Shown here one piece after another: positions 17,536 through 25,931 of a stretch of DNA of 64,000 nucleotides (positions are counted from its first letter, which is position 1; each line of letters starts with the position of its first letter). Under the pieces are notes generated by a model that saw only the letters and a list, made by a program, of their open reading frames with translations, was not told where the DNA came from and made no database searches. Position numbers and translations under genes: made by a program. This DNA comes from Syntrophobacter sp963666995 (GTDB lineage Bacteria; Desulfobacterota; Syntrophobacteria; Syntrophobacterales; Syntrophobacteraceae), in NCBI GenBank assembly GCA_963666995.1, contig OY762941.1, positions 1,550,001 to 1,614,000 on the forward strand, read 5' to 3'.

Positions 17536-20019
17536 ATGCAGGAGACCTGCTGCTGCCCGACCCTGACGCCGCAGGAGATGCGGTTCGTTATGGATTCCGC
17601 CAGAGAAAACGCAAGCGGAAGGCAAAGAGTGTACGAAGTTTTCGATACTTTCAAGGACACCGTTCCACACGCGTGCGTAGAGCGCGCGCGGCTCATGACT
17701 GAATCCTTCAGGCAGACGGAAGGACGGCCGTTGATATGGAGATGGGCCAAGGCACTGATGCACATTGCAGAAAACATCCCTGTGTACATCGGGAATCAGG
17801 AGCTTGTTGTCGGCCGGGCCAACGGTGAACCCGGAAGGTACGGTCTCATTTATCCGGAACTCGAAGGAGGATTCCTGGACAAGGTGATTGACCTCGTCCG
17901 AGAGGGCAACGCGCCGTACACATTCACGGAAGACGATGAGCGCATCATCAGGGAGGAAATCCTGCCCTACTGGAAAGGAAGATCCTTTCACGAAGAGCTG
18001 TACCTGGCTCTCCCGGAAGATACGAGACGCCTGCTTTTCGATCCCGGGAATATTTTCGTCCAACGCAACATCGTCACCCAGACCGCCACATTCCGGAGTT
18101 CCCTCCAGTGGATACTGGATTATGAAAAAGTTCTGAAGAAAGGTTTCAAGGGCATCAGGCGGGAAGCCAAAGAAAGGCTGGACGCGCTCGATCCCCTTGA
18201 CCCGCGGGACATCACGGAAAAAGCCCCCTTTTTCGAGGCCGTCATCATGGTCTGCGACGCGATTGTTCTTTTCGCGGAGAGGTATGCTGCCCTCGCGGCG
18301 AAAATGGCGGACGGGGAACAGAATCCGAAGCGCAGGGAAGAGCTTCTGGAAATAGCCGATGTCTGCTCCCGGGTTCCCGGAAATCCGGCCCGCACTTTCA
18401 GGGAAGCCGTCCAGTCACAGTGGATGACTCAGGTGTTTTCACGGCTCGAACAGAAGACGGGCGCCGTCATTGGCAACGGAAGGATGGACCAGTATTTCTA
18501 TCCCTTTTACAGGAAGGACAGTGAAGAAGGCCGGATCACGGAAGAATCCGCTCTGGAACTCCTGGAATGCCTCTGGCTGAATATGGCTCAGTTCATCGAT
18601 CTGCAGGTTTCCCCCACCTTCATTGCTTTCAATGAAGGGCACGCCCACTGGGAAGCGTTGACCGTCGGAGGAAAGACCCGGGACGGCGGGGACGCCACCA
18701 ACGACCTTTCGTATCTGATCCTGAGGTCCAAACGCGAATTTCCGCTGAACTACCCGGACCTTGTGGCAAGAGTGCACGCCCTCAGCCCCAACCGCTTTCT
18801 GCACGAGGTCAGCGAAACGATCAAAGAAGGATCGGGATTCCCGAAGATGCTCAACGATGAAGAGATCATTCCTCTCTTCATTGCAAAAGGCGCGGAAATC
18901 GAAGAAGCGAACGACTATGCGGCTTCCGGATGCACTGAAGTCAGGATGCCGAACAGAGACACTTACACAAGCCCGTGCGCCTGGGTGAACCTGGGCGCCG
19001 TCCTCGAAATGAGCCTGAACGATGGACGGGTAAAGGCTTTCGGAAACGAACAGTTGGGTCCGAAAACGGGAGATCCCCGGAATTTCGCCACTTACGATGA
19101 CCTGTGGAAGGCCTACTGCGCTCAGCAGGAATATGTCCTGAAGCACGTGTTCACACAGCAGTTCGTGGTGGATAAGCTGCGCCCCGCGTGCCTCGCCACC
19201 CCGCTCTCAACGGCCCTCCACGATCTGTGCATGAAAGAATGCAAAGACCTCCATTCCGGCGATATAGAAGCCGGAGTCAAGTTGGGCTACTACGACATGA
19301 TCGGCTTTGGAACCGTCATCGACTCCCTGGCCGCGATCAGGAAGCTTGTTTACGAGGACAAGAAGATCTCGATGGCCGAAATGATGGACGCGCTGGACGG
19401 CAATTTCGAAGGCAAGGAGGTCCTCAGGCAACTGTGCCTCAACGCCCCGAAATACGGGAACAACGACGCTTATGCCGATTCCATCGGAAAACAGATCGAG
19501 GGGCACGCGGTCAGGTTTTCCAGTGCCTATCACGGCGCGTTCGGCGGAGAGTTGGACGTGCGCTACGTCCCGCTGACTTCCCATATTCCCCTCGGCAAAT
19601 TGGTGGGGGCCACCCCGAACGGCAGGAAGGCGGGCGAGTATCTGTCCGAAGGCTCATCGGCTTCGCACGGAACGGACGTCAAAGGTCCAACCGGAATTCT
19701 TCTGTCCAATGCGAATACGAAGAATAACGGCTTCAAGCAGAGAGCGGCCCGATTGCTGAACCTCAAGCTCACCCCGTCGACCGTGGCCGGCGAGGAAGGG
19801 ACGAAAAAGCTGATCTCCCTCATCAGGACCTTTTGCGATCTCAAGCTGTGGCATCTCCAGTTCAATATCATCAACCGGGAGACTCTTCTTGCGGCCCAGA
19901 AGGACCCGCAAAAATACAGGGGCCTGCTCGTGCGCGTGGCGGGTTACAGCGCGTATTTCACGGATCTCTCCCCAGAGCTTCAGAATGAAATCATAGCGAG
20001 AACGGAACATTCATTCTGA
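17536..20019 (+). CDS. Glycyl radical enzyme, isethionate sulfite-lyase-like
   Basis: An 827-residue pyruvate formate-lyase-family protein with the thiyl motif GCTE (Cys466, Glu468) and glycyl radical loop RVAGYSAYF (Gly803). Compared with the isethionate sulfite-lyase residues I remember (Arg189, Gln193, Trp374, Cys468, Glu470, Arg678, Gly805), this protein has Arg187, Gln191, Trp372, Cys466, Glu468, Arg676 and Gly803, a constant offset of two. The one difference is Leu680 where that enzyme has Phe682. It should therefore cleave a C-S or related bond of a small sulfonate such as isethionate or dihydroxypropanesulfonate, releasing sulfite. An AAGGAGG site precedes the ATG. The activase gene downstream is broken. 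Confidence 0.85.
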   Translation: MQETCCCPTLTPQEMRFVMDSARENASGRQRVYEVFDTFKDTVPHACVERARLMTESFRQTEGRPLIWRWAKALMHIAENIPVYIGNQELVVGRANGEPGRYGLIYPELEGGFLDKVIDLVREGNAPYTFTEDDERIIREEILPYWKGRSFHEELYLALPEDTRRLLFDPGNIFVQRNIVTQTATFRSSLQWILDYEKVLKKGFKGIRREAKERLDALDPLDPRDITEKAPFFEAVIMVCDAIVLFAERYAALAAKMADGEQNPKRREELLEIADVCSRVPGNPARTFREAVQSQWMTQVFSRLEQKTGAVIGNGRMDQYFYPFYRKDSEEGRITEESALELLECLWLNMAQFIDLQVSPTFIAFNEGHAHWEALTVGGKTRDGGDATNDLSYLILRSKREFPLNYPDLVARVHALSPNRFLHEVSETIKEGSGFPKMLNDEEIIPLFIAKGAEIEEANDYAASGCTEVRMPNRDTYTSPCAWVNLGAVLEMSLNDGRVKAFGNEQLGPKTGDPRNFATYDDLWKAYCAQQEYVLKHVFTQQFVVDKLRPACLATPLSTALHDLCMKECKDLHSGDIEAGVKLGYYDMIGFGTVIDSLAAIRKLVYEDKKISMAEMMDALDGNFEGKEVLRQLCLNAPKYGNNDAYADSIGKQIEGHAVRFSSAYHGAFGGELDVRYVPLTSHIPLGKLVGATPNGRKAGEYLSEGSSASHGTDVKGPTGILLSNANTKNNGFKQRAARLLNLKLTPSTVAGEEGTKKLISLIRTFCDLKLWHLQFNIINRETLLAAQKDPQKYRGLLVRVAGYSAYFTDLSPELQNEIIARTEHSF

Positions 20020-20154
20020 GGCAAGCGGCCGCAACGGGGCGGGGCGCGGAGTGATTCCCGGAATACCTCCGTGCCCCCCGTCCAGTAATACGGGGTTGCA
20101 TTCAAGACGATACTCTCGGCATCCCCCGGAAGAGCGTGGATAAGGGAATCGGAT

Positions 20155-20400
20155 ACACCCGGCAGGAACGGGCGCATTTTCAATATTCAGCAATTTTCGG
20201 TCCATGACGGTCCGGGCATCAGGACAATCGTCTTTTTGAAGGGATGTCCGCTTCGGTGCCGATGGTGCTGCAACCCGAAATCCCGGAGCCCTCAGCCCGA
20301 GCCGGCCTATGACGCCAGGAAATGTATCGGGACCGGCGAATGCGGACTCTGCATCCAACGATGCGACCGGAACGCAATGTCCGGCGGCGAAAGCGGCAGG
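20155..20400 (+). pseudogene. Decayed glycyl radical enzyme activase
   Basis: One frame reads RIFNIQQFSVHDGPGIRT, then VFLKGCPLRCRWCCNP (radical SAM CxxxCxxC) and KCIGTGECGLCIQRCDRNAM (start of the ferredoxin-like insert). This is the N-terminal quarter of a PFL-activase-type protein of about 300 residues. There is no ATG, GTG or TTG in frame between the stop at 20088 and the TTG inside the motif at 20236, and homology stops near 20400, where the next gene (opposite strand) begins. Both ends are lost, so the gene is a remnant. Its position right after the glycyl radical enzyme shows it was the cognate activase. Confidence 0.8.
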
Positions 20401-20507
20401 TTGTCGTGCGCGCGACCGTGGTTGCAGGTTCTCCGAGGTGAGGATTCGGAAGCGGGAGTCTCCTTCCATCAAACGGGATACTTCGGGGCGGGAACTGAGA
20501 CGGTCGT

Positions 20508-20975
20508 TCAGGCCTTCGGCGCGCCCGCCTGTTTCCCGGTCATCTTTTCGATCGCTATTTTGATGAGGACCAGTCTGTCGACCAGGTCCCGGGGGAACTC
20601 ACCAACGGCAGCCGAATGTTGCCGCATGATGATTTCCAGCCCCCTGACCTTTTCCTCGGGATCCTGCACGAGAAGAGCCCTGCCGAATCCGACGACACAG
20701 GAATATTTCATGGTGCATCCGCTTCGGGTCTGCCCTCGCACCACTCCAACCCCCGATTCTATTTCAAAGCCGATGCGGTTATCCTTCCGGATGAGGTCGA
20801 TCTTCTTCCCCTCCGAAGCGGAATGCAGGTAGAGGCAGCCGTCGCTGTAACCGTAGTTCATGGGGACAATGTAGGGCATGCCGTCTCCGCAAAGGGCGAT
20901 TCGGCACACATAGGCGCTGTTGATGATTTCTTCGATCGCTTTCGGGTCCGTAACTTCCCGCTCGTTTCTTCTCAT
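20508..20975 (-). CDS. NimA-like pyridoxamine 5-phosphate oxidase family protein
   Basis: A 155-residue split-barrel flavoprotein. Family features are INSAYVCRIALCGDGMPYIV at 20-37, PMNYGYSDGCLYLHSA at 38-54, GKKIDLIRKDNRIGFEI and SVVGFGRA-like CVVGFGRALLV. This is the NimA/nitroimidazole-resistance type of FMN- or heme-binding protein common in anaerobes. It is convergent with the decayed activase gene, whose 3 prime end may have been lost at this junction. Substrate unknown. Confidence 0.88.
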   Translation of the reverse strand: MRRNEREVTDPKAIEEIINSAYVCRIALCGDGMPYIVPMNYGYSDGCLYLHSASEGKKIDLIRKDNRIGFEIESGVGVVRGQTRSGCTMKYSCVVGFGRALLVQDPEEKVRGLEIIMRQHSAAVGEFPRDLVDRLVLIKIAIEKMTGKQAGAPKA

Positions 20976-21299
20976 GGATTGTCCTCTCTCCCCGCAAACG
21001 CGGCGGGACTCTTATTCAGCTCGGCCCGGCCTTCCCGGAATCCGGCCATATATGCCACAGCCCGCAAGGTTTGGCAAACCTTGTTCAATCGCGCCCGATC
21101 GTGACCAATCTTTTTGATGTCCAGTCATGGACGACACCCTGACAATAGTACGGGGAACCGGCTTTTGCCCAAGAAAAAAGCCGAGGCCGGAGGACTATTC
21201 CCCATCCGCGCAACGTCTGCGCGTACGGCACGTCGGGAACACTCCTCACCATCGGCGGCGCAGGTGCATTCCGTCAGGAATGGGACCGGCAAATCGGGC

Positions 21300-21346
21300 T
21301 TGACAGCTCGGCAAAAACGGATCTATTTACTGATCGATCAATAAAT
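21300..21346 (+). promoter_or_regulatory. Promoter with palindromic operator for TetR-shc operon
   Basis: TTGACA at 21300-21305 and TATTTA at 21324-21329 form a promoter with 18-base spacing. Bases 21325-21346 form a near-perfect palindrome (10 of 11 pairs) centred on TGATCGATCA that covers the -10 box. This is the classic arrangement for TetR autorepression, and the TetR gene starts 15 bases later. Nothing else is seen in 20976-21299. Confidence 0.7.
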
Positions 21347-21360
21347 AACCGGAGGCATCC

Positions 21361-21975
21361 ATGAATCACACGAAAACCCGCGGTCGAGACCCCGACGGAA
21401 CGCGACGTTCAGCATTGGATGCAGCCCAGCGCCTCTTTGCAGAGAAAGGCTTCGCCGGGGCTTCAATGAGGGAAATAGCCGCGATCTCCGGCGTCTCCCA
21501 GCCTCTCATTCACTATCACTTCGGGAGCAAGAAAGGCCTCTTTCGCGCGGTCAAGCAACGCCTGATCGCAAGCATACGCGCCATGCTGCCGGCCAGCGGC
21601 GATTCGTCCTCAAACGACGTCGATATGCCCGAAATCATTCGATCCATGTACAGCATGGTTTCCAACAATGAAGATTTGATGAGGCTGGTCGCCTGGTCCC
21701 ACCTGGAGGGGGAACGCGACCCCTGGCCCGGGGAAGAAGACCTTAGCCGAGCTACCGCAGACCATATCCGGCGCAGGCAGTCGGATGGGTCCATGCGAAA
21801 GGACATCGATCCGCTGATCACGACCGTTATGATCGGAGCGCTGATTTTCTACTGGTGCGAAAATCGGCACTACTATGCCGGGCTCTTCGAGGAGCCTCTC
21901 GAGACGTTCACCGAACGCTATTTGAATCAGGTTTTCGATCTGCTCTTTCAGGACGCCGCGCCCCGCAGACAATAA
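21361..21975 (+). CDS. TetR-family regulator
   Basis: A 204-residue TetR regulator: helix-turn-helix at residues 30-60 (AGASMREIAAISGVSQPLIHYHFGSKKGLF) and a helical ligand-binding domain. GGAGG precedes the ATG. The squalene-hopene cyclase gene follows after 13 bp, so both form one operon, presumably autorepressed at the palindrome over the promoter. The inducer is unknown; a lipid or hydrophobic stressor would fit hopanoid control. Confidence 0.93.
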   Translation: MNHTKTRGRDPDGTRRSALDAAQRLFAEKGFAGASMREIAAISGVSQPLIHYHFGSKKGLFRAVKQRLIASIRAMLPASGDSSSNDVDMPEIIRSMYSMVSNNEDLMRLVAWSHLEGERDPWPGEEDLSRATADHIRRRQSDGSMRKDIDPLITTVMIGALIFYWCENRHYYAGLFEEPLETFTERYLNQVFDLLFQDAAPRRQ

Positions 21976-21988
21976 GGAGTGAAAAAGG

Positions 21989-24094
21989 ATGTCGACTAGA
22001 AGCGAGAGCGAGTGTTTCGCCGCCGCCGGTGGAGAAGCCATGAAGGAAGCGCCGGTCCCGGACCAGCGTCTTTCAACCGGAACCGGAACCGCTCCCGCCA
22101 GGTCCGCCCTGGACGATTGCATCCGGGAGGGAACTGAGTGGCTGGTCAGGAATCAGAAACCGGAGGGATTCTGGGTCGGCAGGATCCAGTCGAATTCATG
22201 CATGGAGGCTGAATGGATCCTGGCGATGCACTTCCTGGGGATCGGCCATTCTCCAAGGCACGCCGGGGTGGTTCGAAGCATTTTTAACGAACAAAGGGAG
22301 GACGGCTCCTGGGATGTCTACTATGGAGCGCCCGGCGGCGACATCAATACAACCGTCGAATGCTACGCGGCGCTCCGCGCCTTCGGCTTCGACAAGGAAA
22401 GCACCCCTCTTCGCAAAGCCCGGGAATGGATCCTGGCCAACGGCGGGATCAAAGGGATTCGGAACTTCACCAAGTATTGGCTCGCTCTCATAGGCGAGTG
22501 GCCGTGGGAAGAAACCCCCGCCCTTCCGCCGGAGCTGATCTTCCTGCCGTCCTGGACGCCCTTCAACATTTATCGCTTCGCTTCATGGGCGCGGAGCACC
22601 ATTATGCCTCTATGTGTTCTTTCCGCCCGGCGGCCGGTTCGCCCGTTGCCCGAAGAGCGACGGCTCGACGAACTCTTCCCCGGCGGGCGAGCGGCCTTCG
22701 ATTTCAAGCTGCCTCTCAAGCAAGGGTGGGTATCGTGGGAACGGTGTTTCTACCTCCTCGACCGCGCCCTGCATCGCTATGCCGGCATCGGCATCACTCC
22801 CGCGCGCGAAACGGCCGTGAAAGCGTGCCTGGAATGGATCGTCCGGCGTCAGGAGCCGGACGGCACCTGGTGCGGCATTCAGCCGCCGTGGGTCTACTCC
22901 CTGATGGCGCTGCATTCGGAAGGCTACAGCCTGGATCATCCCGTTATGAAGAGCGGCCTTGCCGCGTTTGACAGCCACTGGTTCAGCGAGCACAACGACG
23001 GCTTGTACCTCCAGGCAAGCGAGTCCCCGGTCTGGGATACCATTCTCTCCATGCGCGCATTGCTCGACTGCGACGGGAAGATCCCGGATTCTCCATCGCT
23101 TTCCCCGGCACTCGCATGGCTTATGGGAAAGCAGGTACACGGCTGGGGAGACTGGGCGGTGAGAGTCCGCAATACAGGCGGAGGCGGCTGGGCTTTCGAG
23201 CACTCCAACAGTTTCTATCCGGACGTCGACGATACGGCTGCAGCCCTGGCGGTCCTGTCCGAAATACGCTCGTCCGCCCGCGGAGTCGACGGGATCGATC
23301 GCGCCATTGAGCGTGCCGTCGAGTGGATACTTGCCATGCAATCCTCAAATGGGGGCTGGGCGCCGTTCGACAGGAACAACGATGGAAAGCTGCTCACTAA
23401 AATCCCGTTCTGCGACTTTGGTGAGTTGCTCGACCCTCCCAGTGTGGACGTCACCGCTCACGTTATAGAAGCCCTGGCGATGCTGGGCTGCGACGCGACA
23501 CACCCGGCCGTGGCGAAGGCCCTCGCGTTCGTTCGCAGCGAACAGGAACCGGACGGCAGTTGGTTCGGCAGATGGGGAGTGAACCACATCTACGGCACCT
23601 CGGCCGTCTTGCCCGCCCTTCGGGCCATTGGAGAGAACATGGCGCAACCGTATGTTCTCCGGGCGGCCGACTGGCTCGCAGCCCGCCAGAACGCCGATGG
23701 AGGGTGGGGGGAATCACCGGCTTCCTACATCGATCCATCCATGCGCGGCGTCGGGGAGAGCACGGCGTCGCAGACCGCATGGGCCATCATGGCTCTGGTC
23801 GCCCTCGGAACGCACGACTTCGACCCCACCATACGGCAAGGGCTGGATTACCTGGCGGCAACCCAAAAGAACGGCACCTGGGAGGAATCCTGCTACACCG
23901 GAACGGGATTTCCCGGATACGGCACCGGCAAACGTAAAGAGAACGGGGAGCGTTCCGGCAGCCAGGGCCTGGAGTTGCAGCGTGGTTTCATGCTCAATTA
24001 CACCCTCTACAGGCACTACTTCCCGCTCATGGCCCTGGGGCGGGCGCGCAGGCATTTTCGGGGGGTACCGGGAGAACCCGCCGGAAACCGTTGA
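21989..24094 (+). CDS. shc: Squalene-hopene cyclase
   Basis: A 701-residue (alpha/alpha)6-barrel terpene cyclase. The catalytic acid motif DVDD is in YPDVDDTAAAL near residue 412. At least six QW repeats are visible, among them QKPEGFWVG, QREDGSWDV, QEPDGTWCG, QSSNGGWAP, QEPDGSWFG and QNADGGWGE. It cyclises squalene to hopene or diplopterol at the membrane. Hopanoid synthesis does not need oxygen and is known in sulfate reducers and syntrophs. Co-transcription with a TetR regulator is unusual; shc is more often beside squalene-synthesis or hpn genes, none of which is seen here. Confidence 0.95.
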   Translation: MSTRSESECFAAAGGEAMKEAPVPDQRLSTGTGTAPARSALDDCIREGTEWLVRNQKPEGFWVGRIQSNSCMEAEWILAMHFLGIGHSPRHAGVVRSIFNEQREDGSWDVYYGAPGGDINTTVECYAALRAFGFDKESTPLRKAREWILANGGIKGIRNFTKYWLALIGEWPWEETPALPPELIFLPSWTPFNIYRFASWARSTIMPLCVLSARRPVRPLPEERRLDELFPGGRAAFDFKLPLKQGWVSWERCFYLLDRALHRYAGIGITPARETAVKACLEWIVRRQEPDGTWCGIQPPWVYSLMALHSEGYSLDHPVMKSGLAAFDSHWFSEHNDGLYLQASESPVWDTILSMRALLDCDGKIPDSPSLSPALAWLMGKQVHGWGDWAVRVRNTGGGGWAFEHSNSFYPDVDDTAAALAVLSEIRSSARGVDGIDRAIERAVEWILAMQSSNGGWAPFDRNNDGKLLTKIPFCDFGELLDPPSVDVTAHVIEALAMLGCDATHPAVAKALAFVRSEQEPDGSWFGRWGVNHIYGTSAVLPALRAIGENMAQPYVLRAADWLAARQNADGGWGESPASYIDPSMRGVGESTASQTAWAIMALVALGTHDFDPTIRQGLDYLAATQKNGTWEESCYTGTGFPGYGTGKRKENGERSGSQGLELQRGFMLNYTLYRHYFPLMALGRARRHFRGVPGEPAGNR

Positions 24095-24181
24095 ACGGCG
24101 CGGCCGCGCAGTTGGAATCCCTGTCCGTCGGAGGGCATCCCCCTAAAAGAGCGTGGGGAACTGCGTCCCCCACACCCCCAC

Positions 24182-24199
24182 GCCGCTGTGCGGCTTTTT
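24182..24199 (+). terminator. Weak rho-independent terminator after shc
   Basis: GCCGC-TGT-GCGGC followed by five T residues, 90 bp after the shc stop. The stem is short but GC-only, and the T-run is directly attached. Confidence 0.5.
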
Positions 24200-24230
24200 G
24201 TGGCGCCGCGCCGACCGCTCGGCACTCGCG

Positions 24231-25757
24231 TCACATCAGCCGACGGTCGAGGGTCCGGTACTGGATGGCTTCGAGGAGGTGGTGCGATTCGATGGCTTCG
24301 GCATGGTCGAGGTCGGCGACGGTCCGCGCGACCTTGAGGATCCGATGATAGGCGCGGGCGCTGAGGCCCAGGCGCTGGACCGCCTGCTCCAGGATGCTCT
24401 GCCCCTGGGGATCGAGCCGGCAATATTTCTTGATCTGCTTCGGCCTCATCTGTGCGTTGGCGTAGATGGAATCGCCCGCGAAGCGTTCGAGCTGGATCCG
24501 GCTCGCCGCCGCCACGCGCTCCCGTATCGCGGATGAAGGTTCGGCCTTGCGCTCGGACCGCAGATCCTTAATGCGCACCGCGGGGACTTCGATATGAAGG
24601 TCGATCCGGTCGAGGATCGGGCCGGAAATGCGCCCCCGATAGCGCTGCACGGCTTGAGCGGAACAACTGCAGGGCCGGACGGAATCCCCCGAGTAGCCGC
24701 ACGGGCAGGGATTCATCGCGGCGACGAGCATGAACCTTGCCGGATAGGTGAGCGAAATGGCCGCCCGGGCGATGGTCACGCGGCCGTCTTCGAGGGGCTG
24801 CCTCAGGAGATCGAGGATGTTTCTGCGGAACTCCGGGAATTCATCGAGAAAGAGCACCCCGTTGTGGGCGAGGCTCACTTCGCCGGGCCGGGGGATGTGG
24901 CCGCCTCCGATGAGGCCCGCGTCCGAGATGCTGTGATGCGGCGCGCGAAACGGGCGGTACACCATGAGGGGCTGGTTCTTGAGGAGCCCCGCAACGCTGA
25001 AAATCTTTGAGGTTTCGAGCGCCTCTTCAAAGCTCAAAAGCGGCAGTATCCCGGGGATGCGCTGGGCGAGCATCGTCTTCCCCGACCCCGGCGGGCCGAT
25101 CATGAGGACATTGTGAGATCCGGCCGCGGCGACTTCCAGGCCTCGTTTCGCGTGTTCCTGGCCTTTCACGTCCTCGAAATCGAGTTCCTCGGGGGTCGTG
25201 TGGTTCCAGATGACGTCGCGGTCGACGCGGGCCGGGGCGATGTCGCCGGTACCGTTCAGATAATTCACTACCTGTGACAAATGTGTTACCGGAAGCACCT
25301 GGAGGTCGCCCGTCACGGCCGCTTCGGGGGCGTTGTCCGAGGGCAGGAGCATTTCGGCGTATCCGCCGGCCCTCGCCTGGATGGCCATCGGAAGGCTGCC
25401 CGTGACCGGCTTTACGCGGCCGTCAAGAGACAGTTCCCCGACGAGAACGGTCTTCTCGACCTTTGCCGGGTTGACCATGCCCATTGCGGCGAGGATCCCC
25501 ACGGCGATCGGAAGATCGAATCCCGCCCCTTCCTTCTTGAGATTGGCGGGGGCGAGGTTTACGGTGATCCGCTCGGCCGGAAACGGATAGCCGCTGTTTT
25601 GAAGCGCGGTCTTCACGCGGTCCTTGCTCTCGCGGACGATATTGTCCGGAAGTCCCACCGTGGCAAAAAACGGCAGCCCCGACGACACGTCCACTTCGAC
25701 TTCCACCAGGATTGCATCGATTCCGAGAAGACTGCACGTGTAGGTTTTTGCGATCAT
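24231..25757 (-). CDS. comM: YifB/ComM-family AAA+ ATPase
   Basis: A 508-residue Mg-chelatase-like protein. The N-terminal ChlI-like (Lon-substrate-fold) domain covers residues 1-170 (LPFFATVGLPDNIVRESKDR, NLAPANLKKEGAGFDLPIAVG). The AAA+ core has Walker A GPPGSGKT, Walker B LFLDEFPEF and the sensor region AAMNPCPCGY. The C-terminal part ends with SARAYHRILKVARTVADLD. ComM is a branch-migration helicase that aids integration of incoming DNA in competent bacteria and is widespread in non-competent ones. It stands alone here. Confidence 0.95.
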   Translation of the reverse strand: MIAKTYTCSLLGIDAILVEVEVDVSSGLPFFATVGLPDNIVRESKDRVKTALQNSGYPFPAERITVNLAPANLKKEGAGFDLPIAVGILAAMGMVNPAKVEKTVLVGELSLDGRVKPVTGSLPMAIQARAGGYAEMLLPSDNAPEAAVTGDLQVLPVTHLSQVVNYLNGTGDIAPARVDRDVIWNHTTPEELDFEDVKGQEHAKRGLEVAAAGSHNVLMIGPPGSGKTMLAQRIPGILPLLSFEEALETSKIFSVAGLLKNQPLMVYRPFRAPHHSISDAGLIGGGHIPRPGEVSLAHNGVLFLDEFPEFRRNILDLLRQPLEDGRVTIARAAISLTYPARFMLVAAMNPCPCGYSGDSVRPCSCSAQAVQRYRGRISGPILDRIDLHIEVPAVRIKDLRSERKAEPSSAIRERVAAASRIQLERFAGDSIYANAQMRPKQIKKYCRLDPQGQSILEQAVQRLGLSARAYHRILKVARTVADLDHAEAIESHHLLEAIQYRTLDRRLM

Positions 25758-25931
25758 GACCGCGAGCGGCTCCCTTTTTCCTGTTCCCTGCCCTTATGAC
25801 CCTCTTTTCTTTACTCCGGAACGATGTCAAAACGCAGCTTCCAAGCCGTCCCCACCCAGCCGGCGGCTGATGGATCCGAACCGAATATAGCATATGAAAC
25901 AAGTCGCCCGGCGGCAAATGGTATTTCCGGT

